Assembly (NCBI RefSeq): GCF_024168645.1
Contig: NZ_JALJWF010000001.1
Span: 6,575,501-6,639,500, forward strand
Direction: 5' to 3'
Length of the DNA: 64,000 bases
Source: Pseudomonas sp. GGS8
GTDB taxonomy: Bacteria; Pseudomonadota; Gammaproteobacteria; Pseudomonadales; Pseudomonadaceae
Part shown: positions 8,830 to 16,526 of the stretch, piece by piece
How the letters are laid out: the number at the start of each line of letters is the position of its first letter
Position numbering within the stretch: the first letter of the stretch is position 1
Notes under the pieces: model-generated
The model's database searches: none
What the model saw: only the letters and a program-made list of their open reading frames with translations
What the model was told of the DNA's origin: nothing
Translations under genes and position numbers: made by a program

Positions 8830-9728
8830 TGAGTTACGACGCCTTTCGTTTGATGGTCCAGGGTTGGGCCTCGTCGGGTTACCTGCCGGAAGCGCTGGCC
8901 TATGGCTTTGTGGTCAACGCCCTGCTCGCCGGATTACTGATCGGCCCGGTGCTGGGCGGTTTGGGCACGCTGGTGGTGGTCAAGCGCTTCGCGTTTTTCT
9001 CCGAGGCGGTGGGGCATGCGGCGTTGACTGGCGTGGCGATCGGCATTCTGCTCGGCGAACCCTACACCGGGCCTTACGGCAGCCTGTTCGGTTACTGCCT
9101 GCTGTTCGGGATTCTGCTGAACTACCTGCGCAACCGTACGGGACTGGCGCCGGATACATTGATCGGTGTGTTTCTGTCGGTGTCGTTGGCGCTGGGTGCC
9201 AGCCTGCTGCTGATTCTGGCGGGCAAGATCAACGTGCACATTCTGGAGAACGTACTGTTCGGCTCGGTGCTGACGGTCAACGGCAACGACCTGCTGGTGT
9301 TGGCCATCGTCGGCTCGCTGGTGATGGCACTGGCCCTGCCGCTGTACAACCGCATCATGCTCGCCAGTTTCAACCCGCAACTGGCGGCGGTACGCGGGGT
9401 GGCGGTGAAAACCCTGGATTACCTGTTCGTGATCCTGGTGACGCTGATCACGGTGGCAGCAGTGAAAGTCATCGGCGCGATTCTGGTCGGCGCCCTGTTG
9501 GTGATCCCTGCGGCGGCCGCGCGCTTGCTCAGCCAGTCGTTGAAGGGGTTCTTCTGGTGTTCGGTGCTGATTGCCACGGTGAGTACGCTGTGCGGCATTC
9601 TCGCGCCGATTGTGTTTGACCTGCCTATCCCCTCCGGTGCCGCGATCATTCTGGTGGCCGGTATCGCCTTCGCCCTGGCCGCGATCGCTCGCGGCATCGT
9701 CCCCAGTCTGAAAGGGAACCTCGGATAA
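8829..9728 (+). CDS. fpvE: ABC transporter permease of the FpvCDEF importer
   Basis: A 299-residue polytopic membrane protein of the ABC-3 (ZnuB/MntC) family with roughly eight or nine hydrophobic helices and the cytoplasmic coupling region FFSEAVGHAALTGVAIG. It should form the dimeric channel served by FpvD and loaded by FpvC/FpvF. The start shares a base with the fpvD stop (TGATG). Confidence 0.9.
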   Translation: MSYDAFRLMVQGWASSGYLPEALAYGFVVNALLAGLLIGPVLGGLGTLVVVKRFAFFSEAVGHAALTGVAIGILLGEPYTGPYGSLFGYCLLFGILLNYLRNRTGLAPDTLIGVFLSVSLALGASLLLILAGKINVHILENVLFGSVLTVNGNDLLVLAIVGSLVMALALPLYNRIMLASFNPQLAAVRGVAVKTLDYLFVILVTLITVAAVKVIGAILVGALLVIPAAAARLLSQSLKGFFWCSVLIATVSTLCGILAPIVFDLPIPSGAAIILVAGIAFALAAIARGIVPSLKGNLG

Positions 9729-10643
9729 ATGTGTTTTTCTCTGCGTCAACTGACCCTGGCATTGACCTTCACATTGCCCCTGTGCGGCCTGGCCAATACT
9801 GGCTTTGCGGCGGACAGCGCCAAACCGCTGCACGTGCTGGCGTCCTTGCCGATCACCTATGGTCTGGGCGAAGTGTTGCTCAAAGGCACCGAAGTCAAAC
9901 TGGAACGGGCCGCGCCGGACAATCTGCCCGGCAGCCGGCAGACCGCCTATTTCACTGGTCGTGGCGCTCCGGCGCTGGCCAAACTGGCGACCGGAGCCGA
10001 TGCAGTGATTGGTCTGCGTTCGCTGTGGGCGGATGATCCGCTGTACCCGATATCCCGGCGCAGCAATATTCGTATCGTCGAAGTCGACGCCGCCCGCCCG
10101 GTGGACGGCGCCCTGCCCGGCATCGCCGTGCAACCGGACAACCCGGTTGATGGCTTGAACAGTCAGCAGTGGCTTTCCAGCAACAACATGGGGCGCATGG
10201 CGGATGTCATGGCGGCGGACCTGGTGCGCCTGGCGCCGGCGTCCAAACCGACCATCGAGGCCAACCTGGCGGCGCTTAAACAGCGCCTGCTCAAACTCAG
10301 TGCCGACAGCGAAGCGCGGCTGGCCAGTGCCGACAACCTGAGTGTGATGAGCCTGAGCGATCATTTCGGTTACCTGATCGGCGGCCTCAACCTGGAGCTG
10401 ATCGGCCTCGATGCACGGCCGGATGCCCAGTGGACGCCTGAAGCGCTGAAGCAGTTGAGTGTGACGCTCAAGGACCATGACGTGGCGGTGGTGTTACATC
10501 ATCGCCAGCCATCGGACGCGGTGAAAGCGGTGATTGCCGGGGCGGGTAGCCGGTTGGTGGTGTTGAGTGTCGATGCGGCGGATCCGGTGGCCGAGTTGGA
10601 AGGGAATGTGGATTTGGTGATCAAGGGATTGAGCGGGGTGTAA
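9729..10643 (+). CDS. fpvF: Second periplasmic binding protein of the FpvCDEF system
   Basis: A 304-residue protein with signal peptide ending FA|AD near residue 28 and a ZnuA-like fold. The metal-ligand positions seen in FpvC are mostly gone: the first is replaced by LPITYGL and the second by NLPGSRQ, with one His left in SDHFGYL. This fits FpvF (PA2410), reported to bind the siderophore and to interact with FpvC, not to chelate free iron alone. The start abuts the fpvE stop. A REP pair and a strong hairpin terminator follow. Confidence 0.86.
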   Translation: MCFSLRQLTLALTFTLPLCGLANTGFAADSAKPLHVLASLPITYGLGEVLLKGTEVKLERAAPDNLPGSRQTAYFTGRGAPALAKLATGADAVIGLRSLWADDPLYPISRRSNIRIVEVDAARPVDGALPGIAVQPDNPVDGLNSQQWLSSNNMGRMADVMAADLVRLAPASKPTIEANLAALKQRLLKLSADSEARLASADNLSVMSLSDHFGYLIGGLNLELIGLDARPDAQWTPEALKQLSVTLKDHDVAVVLHHRQPSDAVKAVIAGAGSRLVVLSVDAADPVAELEGNVDLVIKGLSGV

Positions 10644-10664
10644 CGTCAGTTGGACCGCGTTATC

Positions 10665-10747
10665 GTTCTTCGCGGGCAAGCCCGCTCCCACAGGGGGTTG
10701 TGCCACACCGTAGGTCCAATGTGGGAGCGGACTTGCCCGCGATGGCG
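10665..10747. repeat. REP pair (BIME-like)
   Basis: Facing REP copies at 10665-10694 and 10720-10747 with the GCGGGCAAGCCCGC core; the right copy carries a single change (GGACTTGCC). Located 22 bases after fpvF. Confidence 0.85.
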
Positions 10748-10778
10748 ATCTGACAGGCGACATATACCTCCGGGCCTG

Positions 10779-10816
10779 AAAAAGCCCGCTGACCTTACCG
10801 GTTCAGCGGGCTTTTC
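10779..10816. terminator. Bidirectional intrinsic terminator between fpvF and mbtH
   Basis: Stem AAAAGCCCGCTGA paired with TCAGCGGGCTTTT around a 10-base loop, with an A-run on the left and a T-run on the right, so it can end transcripts of fpvF (plus) and mbtH (minus). Confidence 0.85.
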
Positions 10817-10863
10817 GTTCCCACGCTCTGCGCGGGAATGCAGCCAGAGACGCTCCGCGTCTC
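10816..10863. repeat. Dispersed Pseudomonas repeat with two small palindromes
   Basis: TTCCCACGCTCTGCGCGGGAATGC followed by GACGCTCCGCGTC. This two-hairpin unit is a familiar intergenic repeat in Pseudomonas genomes; only one copy was noticed in this window. Confidence 0.5.
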
Positions 10864-10873
10864 ACTTGACAGC

Positions 10874-11101
10874 TCAGTGAGCCACGGCCGCCTGCTCTTC
10901 CATTTTCTGACGCAGGCTTAGCGGACGCATGTCGGTCCAGACCTCTTCGATGTAGGCCAGACAGTCCTTTTTCAGGCCGCTCTTGCCCACGGTGCGCCAG
11001 CCTTGTGGCACGGTTTTGTAGTCGGGCCAGATCGAGTATTGCTCTTCGTGGTTGACCACGACCTGAAAGAGGATGTCCTCACGGTCGAATACTGACGTCA
11101 T
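10874..11101 (-). CDS. MbtH-like NRPS helper protein
   Basis: A 75-residue MbtH-like protein. The family signature is complete: [10 protein letters not shown] (17-26), the tryptophan in [14 protein letters not shown] and VWTDMRP (54-60). Such proteins bind NRPS adenylation domains and help their folding or activity. It matches PA2412, which lies beside pvdH in P. aeruginosa and is needed for normal pyoverdine production. Ribosome site GGAGAG before the ATG. It has its own perfect PvdS box at 11162-11185, overlapping the end of pvdH, so it is iron-starvation induced. A shared terminator ends it. Confidence 0.93.
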   Translation of the reverse strand: MTSVFDREDILFQVVVNHEEQYSIWPDYKTVPQGWRTVGKSGLKKDCLAYIEEVWTDMRPLSLRQKMEEQAAVAH

Positions 11102-11161
11102 GCTGTCTCTCCATCACTATCGGGTGGGCTGCACGCCGTGCGCAGCCGTTATGTAAAAAGA

Positions 11162-11185
11162 ACGTTCGAGGCGCCGGAAAATTTA
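11162..11185 (-). promoter_or_regulatory. PvdS (iron-starvation) promoter of mbtH, overlapping the pvdH stop
   Basis: On the minus strand TAAAT (11185-11181), exactly 16 bases, then CGT (11164-11162): the consensus of PvdS-dependent promoters. The TAA of the first element is the stop codon of pvdH. It lies 61 bases upstream of the mbtH ATG. Confidence 0.85.
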
Positions 11186-12595
11186 GAGGCTGGCGGTGGC
11201 CGCGACCATCGCCCTGCCGAAAATGTCGGCCACCCGATCGATTTCGGCGCCGGTGATCACCAGTGGCGGCAGAAAACGCACCACACCGCCGTGACGCCCT
11301 CCCAGCTCCAGGATCAACCCGCGCTTGAGGCATTCGCGCTGCACCAGCGGCGACAGACGACCGAAGATCGGTGGATGACCTTGAGCGTCCGGCGCACCCG
11401 TCGGATCGACCAGTTCGACACCCAGCATCAAGCCACGTCCACGAATGTCGCCCAGCTGCGGGAAGTCCCGCTGCAGGATGTGCAGGTGTTCGCTCAGGCG
11501 TTCACCCATGGCGGCGGCGTGCTCGCAAACATTGTGCTCGGTCAGGTAGCGCATCACTGCAGAGCCTGCGGCCATGGCCATCTGATTACCACGGAAGGTC
11601 CCGGCATGGGCGCCCGGCAGCCAGGTGTCGAGCCAGTCGCGATAGACCACCACCGCCAGCGGCAGACTACCGCCAATGGCCTTGGACATCACCACCACGT
11701 CCGGAATGATTCCGGCGTGCTCAAAGGCGAACATCTTGCCAGTGCGGGCAAAACCGCTCTGGATTTCATCGACGATCAGCGCCACGCCGGCCTTCTCGGT
11801 AATGCGCCGCAAACCGCGCAGCCAGTCGAGATCGGCCGGAATCACCCCGCCCTCGCCCTGCACCACCTCGACGATCACCGCAGCGGGCAATTGCACGCCT
11901 GCCTCTGGATCGTTCAGCAGGTTCTCCAGGTAATTCAGGTTGACCTGCACGCCCTGCGCGCCACCGAGCCCGAACGGGCAACGGTAATCGTAGGGGTACG
12001 GCATGAACTGCACGCCATTGCCGAGCAAGGCACCCAACGGTTTTTTCGGCCCCAGACTGCCCATCAGGCTCAGCGCGCCCTGACTCATGCCGTGGTAACC
12101 GCCCTGGAATGACAACACCGTGCTGCGCCCGGTGGCGGTGCGCACCAGTTTCAGCGCAGCTTCCACGGCGTCGGTGCCGGTCGGGCCACAAAACTGGATC
12201 TTCGCTTGCGCGGCCAACGCCGGCGGCAGCAGAGCGAACAGATCCTGGACAAACTGATCCTTGACCGGCGTGGTCAGGTCGAGGGTGTGCAGCGGCAGTT
12301 CATCGCTCAGCACCTGCTGGATCGCTTCGATCACCACCGGATGGTTGTGCCCCAGGGCCAGGGTTCCGGCACCGGCCAGGCAATCGATGAAACTGCGGCC
12401 TTCGACATCTTCCACATAAATGCCCTTGGCACGCTTGAGTGCCAGGGGAATGCGTCGCGGGTAGCTGCGGGCATTCGATTCCTGCTGGCTTTGACGGGCC
12501 AGCAGCGGCGATTCGTCGAACTGATAAAGCGTCTCGGCGGGCGTCGGGGCAATCCGGGCCGGCTGATCTTCGATAAGGCTGGTAGCGACTGACAT
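11183..12595 (-). CDS. pvdH: L-2,4-diaminobutyrate:2-oxoglutarate aminotransferase
   Basis: A 470-residue class III (PLP) aminotransferase that converts aspartate beta-semialdehyde to L-2,4-diaminobutyrate, the residue loaded by the last module of PvdL. Visible are the glycine-rich phosphate-binding region (CGPTGTDAVEAAL), IVDEIQSGFARTG with the pyridine-contacting Asp, and SKAIGGS with the PLP lysine at 305. Size agrees with P. aeruginosa PvdH (PA2413). The ATG at 12595 is chosen because GAGGGG lies 6 bases before it; an earlier in-frame codon at 12631 has no support. A perfect PvdS box at 12698-12721 lies upstream. Confidence 0.92.
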   Translation of the reverse strand: MSVATSLIEDQPARIAPTPAETLYQFDESPLLARQSQQESNARSYPRRIPLALKRAKGIYVEDVEGRSFIDCLAGAGTLALGHNHPVVIEAIQQVLSDELPLHTLDLTTPVKDQFVQDLFALLPPALAAQAKIQFCGPTGTDAVEAALKLVRTATGRSTVLSFQGGYHGMSQGALSLMGSLGPKKPLGALLGNGVQFMPYPYDYRCPFGLGGAQGVQVNLNYLENLLNDPEAGVQLPAAVIVEVVQGEGGVIPADLDWLRGLRRITEKAGVALIVDEIQSGFARTGKMFAFEHAGIIPDVVVMSKAIGGSLPLAVVVYRDWLDTWLPGAHAGTFRGNQMAMAAGSAVMRYLTEHNVCEHAAAMGERLSEHLHILQRDFPQLGDIRGRGLMLGVELVDPTGAPDAQGHPPIFGRLSPLVQRECLKRGLILELGGRHGGVVRFLPPLVITGAEIDRVADIFGRAMVAATASL

Positions 12596-12697
12596 CTCTC
12601 GACCCCTCAATACACTGTTGATAGTGACCAAAACTGCACACCGGGCAAATGCGCGTTCCGCTCACGGTGCGCACTTGCAGGTTTTCCTGTTCTGGAA

Positions 12698-12721
12698 ACG
12701 CATCAGGACGTCAAGGATTTA
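12698..12721 (-). promoter_or_regulatory. PvdS (iron-starvation) promoter of pvdH
   Basis: Minus strand TAAAT (12721-12717), 16 bases, CGT (12700-12698), preceded by GGGC. It lies about 100 bases upstream of the pvdH ATG. Confidence 0.85.
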
Positions 12722-12738
12722 GCCCCTCGCCCGGCTTT

Positions 12739-13224
12739 CTATGCAGGTGGCGACAGTGCCTTGTACATGGGAATAGCAAGGAGTCCCGCCACGCTGAAGG
12801 TTTCAGCGCAAGCCCGGTAACCCAAACGCCGATAGAACGCTTCGCCGGTTCGGGTGCTGTTGAGGCGCGCCTGAGGTAGCCCCTGAGCCATCAACCAGCT
12901 TTCGAGATCGTGCACCAAGGCTTGTCCGGCGCCTCGTCGAAACCATTCTGGCTGCACATAACAAAACGCGACCTTGCCGCTGATCGCCGCCATGGCGACA
13001 CCAACCGGTTTGTCCTGTAACAGGGCGATATTCAGGTACAACCGCGGGTCGCCCAGCCAGGGCAGCACGTGTTCGATGGTTTTGTTGTGGGTCCAGGTGG
13101 CAACGGTTCGCGGGTCGTTACGGTGGTCGAGCGCACAGCCGACCCGAATGGTACGCTCGACGATCCGGCTGATGATGCCGGCATCGGCAGACGTTGCCTT
13201 GCAGATGTGTATCGATGCATCCAT
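12739..13224 (-). CDS. GNAT family N-acetyltransferase
   Basis: A 161-residue single-domain GNAT protein. The acetyl-CoA loop region reads VQPEWFRRGAGQALVHDLE (motif A, R-R-G-A-G), followed by motif B-like LNSTRTGEAFYRRLGYR. Substrate unknown. It is the next minus-strand gene upstream of pvdH, but the pvdH PvdS box lies between them, so it need not belong to the pyoverdine regulon. Confidence 0.8.
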   Translation of the reverse strand: MDASIHICKATSADAGIISRIVERTIRVGCALDHRNDPRTVATWTHNKTIEHVLPWLGDPRLYLNIALLQDKPVGVAMAAISGKVAFCYVQPEWFRRGAGQALVHDLESWLMAQGLPQARLNSTRTGEAFYRRLGYRACAETFSVAGLLAIPMYKALSPPA

Positions 13225-13331
13225 GGCGCTGTTACCTCAATCCATTGAGTCAAAGCTGCCGAGGACGATATCGCTGTGGGGATCGGGTGGCTAATGGAGA
13301 GACGTTACATTTGGTGTGTGACACAGAAACA

Positions 13332-13425
13332 GTGTGGGAGCGGGCTTGCCCGCGATGAGGCCATAACATCCAACATCTATGTTGACTGTTATACCGCCAT
13401 CGCGGGCAAGCCCGCTCCCGCAGGG
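13332..13425. repeat. REP pair (BIME-like)
   Basis: REP copies GTGGGAGCGGGCTTGCC onward (13332-13360) and the inverted copy ending CCCGCTCCCGC (13396-13425). Situated between the GNAT gene and the end of the histidine kinase gene. Confidence 0.85.
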
Positions 13426-13439
13426 TTTTGTGTTGTTGG

Positions 13440-14762
13440 TTAGACCGGTTGCAACGGCATCGTCAATTCAACCCGCAACCCATCTGGCCGGCTGTCGAAA
13501 TGCAACGTGCAGCCGCAGCGCTGGACGATGGCCTGGACAATCGCCAGGCCGAGGCCGCAACCGGTGCTCTGGCCGTTGCGCCAGAAGCGCTGGGTCAGGT
13601 GTTGCAAATCGTCTTTGGCAATTCCCGGGCCGTGGTCGCGGACCAGAAAGCGCACACGATTGCCATTGGTTTCCAGGCTCAACTCCACCGCGCCATCGCC
13701 CGGCGTATGGCGCAGGGCGTTGTCGAGCAAATTGCGCAATGCAGCAATCGATAGTACGGCGGGCATTTGCAACGGCGCATCGGAGAATTTGGCCGGCACC
13801 TGAAACTTGATTCGCTGACGATCGCCGCTGGCCGCATCCTGAATCGCCAGTTTCGCCACCTGCTCGGCGCTGCACTGCACGCCATCATCGAACGACAGGC
13901 TGCCCTCGACACGCGCCAGCAGCAGCAATTGTTCAAGGGTACGGTGCAGACGGTCCGCGCCCTCTTCGGCCCGGGCCAGCGACTGATCCCGAGCGGCACC
14001 GTCGGTCATGCGTGCCACTTGCAGATGGGTTTTGATCGCGGTCAGCGGGCTACGCAATTCGTGCGCAGCATCACCGGTCAGGCGCCGTTCGCGTTCGATG
14101 GTCTTGCCGATGCGCTGGAACAACTGATTCTGGGTTTCCAGCAGCGGTTGCAATTCGCTGGGCAACGGCTGGATCTGCAATGGCTCCAGAGAATCGGCGC
14201 TGCGTCGCATCAACGCATCGCGCATCCGATTGAGCGGTGCCAGCCCCTGACCGATGCCGAGCCACAACAGACACAGGCAGCCAAGCAGCGCCACGCCGAC
14301 CGGCACCGAAGCCGCCAGCAGAATGGACATGTTCAGCGCTTCGCGCTCGATCTGCCGGTCAGCGGTAGTGATGCGCACATCGCCCCGCGCCAGGGTGAAG
14401 CTGCGCCATGGCGCGCCGTCGATGATCTGATCGTGGAAGCCCATTTTTTCGGCTTCCAGCGTTTGCTCGGGATTGCTGTGGCTGCGAGCCAGAATCTCGC
14501 CGCGCAACGAGCTGACCTGACAGGCCATGCCGCCGGGGATATTCAGCTGTTCAGCGCTGAAATGGGTGCCCTCGCCTTTGCTCGGCAACGCCGGCAGTTG
14601 CTCCAGTAGCCCGGCGACCATCCGCGCCGAGGCAACCAGCCGCTGGTCGAGGGAAAACATCATCTGGTTGCGCAGATCGCTGAGCATCCAGGCTGCCGCC
14701 AAGGCCCAGATCAGCGCGAATGCAGCGCCGAGGGTCAGGCTCAGGCGCAGACGCAGGCTCAT
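13440..14762 (-). CDS. Sensor histidine kinase (QseC/PmrB-like) of a thiol-redox-linked two-component system
   Basis: A 440-residue membrane kinase: first helix about residues 9-28, periplasmic sensor about 30-145, second helix about 147-170, HAMP-like segment, H-box AAHELRSPLTA with phosphoacceptor His234, N-box NLLDNALRH, and ATP motifs DHGPGI and GCGLGLAIV. Its ATG overlaps the stop of the response regulator by one base (TGATG). Order and orientation (regulator-kinase divergent from dsbD-tlpA-dsbG) match PA2480/PA2479 next to PA2478-PA2476 in P. aeruginosa, so it may sense envelope thiol or metal stress; the signal is unknown. Confidence 0.9.
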   Translation of the reverse strand: MSLRLRLSLTLGAAFALIWALAAAWMLSDLRNQMMFSLDQRLVASARMVAGLLEQLPALPSKGEGTHFSAEQLNIPGGMACQVSSLRGEILARSHSNPEQTLEAEKMGFHDQIIDGAPWRSFTLARGDVRITTADRQIEREALNMSILLAASVPVGVALLGCLCLLWLGIGQGLAPLNRMRDALMRRSADSLEPLQIQPLPSELQPLLETQNQLFQRIGKTIERERRLTGDAAHELRSPLTAIKTHLQVARMTDGAARDQSLARAEEGADRLHRTLEQLLLLARVEGSLSFDDGVQCSAEQVAKLAIQDAASGDRQRIKFQVPAKFSDAPLQMPAVLSIAALRNLLDNALRHTPGDGAVELSLETNGNRVRFLVRDHGPGIAKDDLQHLTQRFWRNGQSTGCGLGLAIVQAIVQRCGCTLHFDSRPDGLRVELTMPLQPV

Positions 14763-15442
14763 CACTTCGATTGCTCCCCGCCATCGGCCGGCCCCAGGCG
14801 ATAACCCAGGCCGCGTACGGTTTCGACGATGCCGTTGCCGAGTTTACGCCGCAGGTGATGGATATGGACGTTAAGGGCGTTGCTTTCCAGCTCATCGTTG
14901 AAGCCGTAGACGCAGTCTTTCAGTTGCTCGGTTGAGAGTACGCGACCCCGGTTGTGCAGCAAGGCTTGCAACAGCGATTGTTCACGGCGCGAAAGATCCA
15001 CCGGCTGGCCGCCGAGCAGGGTTTCGCGGCTGCTCGGATCGTAAGTCAAACGACCGTGCTCGATCAGATTCACGCTGCGCCCCGCCACTCGTCGCAGCAA
15101 GGTGTGCAGGCGCGCAGCCAGTTCACGCAGGTCGAACGGTTTGAGCAGGTAGTCGTCGGCACCGGCTTGCAAGCCGTCGACCCGGTCGGTGACCGAATCC
15201 CGGGCGGTGAGAATCAGCACCGGGATTTCCAGGCCATGCTGGCGTAACTGCTGCAACAGCTTGAGGCCGTCTTCATCGGGCAGGCCGAGATCGAGCACCA
15301 TGACGTCGAACTCCGCGACTTTGAGCATCGCTCGAGCCTTTGAGGCAGACGCAACGTGCTCAACCGTCAGACCCTGGGCGGTCAGGCCGGCAACAATACC
15401 ACTGGCGATCAGCTCATCGTCTTCGCAAACCAGTACGTGCAT
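14762..15442 (-). CDS. OmpR-family response regulator
   Basis: A 226-residue regulator with an N-terminal receiver (acidic pair in CEDDEL, phosphorylated Asp51 in VMVLDLGLP, conserved Thr in LTARD and Lys in LLKPFD) and a C-terminal winged helix (LSRREQSLLQAL ... ALNVHIHHLRRKLG). ATG at 15442 chosen with GGAG just before it; the frame could extend to 15460. Co-translated with the kinase. It likely controls itself and the divergent dsb genes, as in the PA2479 arrangement. Confidence 0.9.
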   Translation of the reverse strand: MHVLVCEDDELIASGIVAGLTAQGLTVEHVASASKARAMLKVAEFDVMVLDLGLPDEDGLKLLQQLRQHGLEIPVLILTARDSVTDRVDGLQAGADDYLLKPFDLRELAARLHTLLRRVAGRSVNLIEHGRLTYDPSSRETLLGGQPVDLSRREQSLLQALLHNRGRVLSTEQLKDCVYGFNDELESNALNVHIHHLRRKLGNGIVETVRGLGYRLGPADGGEQSK

Positions 15443-15706
15443 GGGAGCTCCGTGAGCCAAAAACGCGAGTTAAACAGAGGAAGATTAAGCCGCAATTATG
15501 GCAAGCATCATCACTGACGAGAAGCAGGTCGCGAGTATCGCTCCTTTCAGAAACGCGTCAACCCATTGACTGAGGAATCGCACATTGTCGTGTTGAATCA
15601 TTCAGCCGAAACAAAATGCCTTATAAATCGAATTTAACACCTCACCACTTAAAGCTAGTCTAGCCCCGCAACTAACCAACCCATATTCATTAAAAGGACT
15701 TAATTA

Positions 15707-16396
15707 ATGCCGCAATTAAAAAACTTTGTCGCCGTCGACTGGCGCTCGGGCCCGGATCGCATTTTTTTCTTCTTCAAGAACACCAATACCTACTCTCGGT
15801 TTAACATTGGCGACAATGAAGTACCGGCAGGATATCCGACTTCTGTCGCCGGCAGGTGGGACACTATTGACCAAATTGAAGAGTTACGCTTTGGCTTCAC
15901 GACTACTTCGATAGGTTGGGGTACTGGCACCGACGAGGATATTGCATGGTTGTTCTATACTAAAGACGGCACCCCCATGGTGTGCAAATACGATCAGGAT
16001 ACCGACAAGGTCGCCAATGTTTCCAAGGTGGCCAGTTCAATCTGGGCCCCGATCCTCCCGTACTTCAACAAAATAGTTGCCGGAACATGGTGGCAAATCA
16101 CCGGACACCCGAAGTTATTTAAATTCCTTCTGAATGACGGATACTATCTAAACTTCGATTACCGCAAACAAAAGCTGACTCACGAAGCCATTACTTACAA
16201 CACGATGCCTGGGCTGGAGCACTATAAAGACCGAATCATCACAGCCGCACAAAACGACCGAACTTTCGCAGACAGCTACTGGTATATCTTTCTGACCAAC
16301 AACCAGTACTTGATTTACAACATCCAGCAAAACCGGCTGATCCAAGGTGCGACCACCATCACTCACTCAAACTGGCCCGGGCTGTTGCGCGACTGA
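15707..16396 (+). CDS. Hemopexin-like four-repeat protein
   Basis: A 229-residue protein with no signal peptide and no membrane helix. It appears to be built of four similar units of roughly 48-65 residues (about 8-55, 59-122, 123-177, 178-226). Each has an aromatic strand pair of the type RIFFFFKNTNTYSRFNI, IAWLFYTKDG, LFKFLLNDGYYLNFDY or YWYIFLTNNQYLIYNI, followed by a segment ending in W-x-P or P-G-L. This pattern fits hemopexin repeats forming a four-bladed propeller, as in vertebrate hemopexin, matrix metalloproteases and the bacterial photopexins. The gene is visibly less GC-rich than its neighbours and sits between a two-component system and dsbD, which are adjacent in P. aeruginosa, suggesting acquisition. 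AAAGGAC precedes the ATG. Ligand unknown. Confidence 0.6.
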   Translation: MPQLKNFVAVDWRSGPDRIFFFFKNTNTYSRFNIGDNEVPAGYPTSVAGRWDTIDQIEELRFGFTTTSIGWGTGTDEDIAWLFYTKDGTPMVCKYDQDTDKVANVSKVASSIWAPILPYFNKIVAGTWWQITGHPKLFKFLLNDGYYLNFDYRKQKLTHEAITYNTMPGLEHYKDRIITAAQNDRTFADSYWYIFLTNNQYLIYNIQQNRLIQGATTITHSNWPGLLRD

Positions 16397-16526
16397 ATGC
16401 CGACAGAGATCCGAAACATTGGAGTGAAGACTCATCCTGTCGACGTACAAACGGGAGGTGGTTAATCATTGGTTAATCGCCGCTCGCCACTGTGCACCTC
16501 ACTTGCACAGGGACGGGGTTTCATTC

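Noticed and set aside
7166..9728. Zinc (ZnuABC) transporter
   Set aside because: Sequence family allows it, but the complete fpvGHJK set upstream and FpvF downstream identify the ferripyoverdine iron system.
10650..10880. 76-codon plus-strand frame after fpvF
   Set aside because: Runs through REP copies, a terminator and another repeat.
13332..13425. Paired repeats as a CRISPR array
   Set aside because: Only two inverted copies with the REP core; CRISPR repeats would be direct and regularly spaced with unique spacers.
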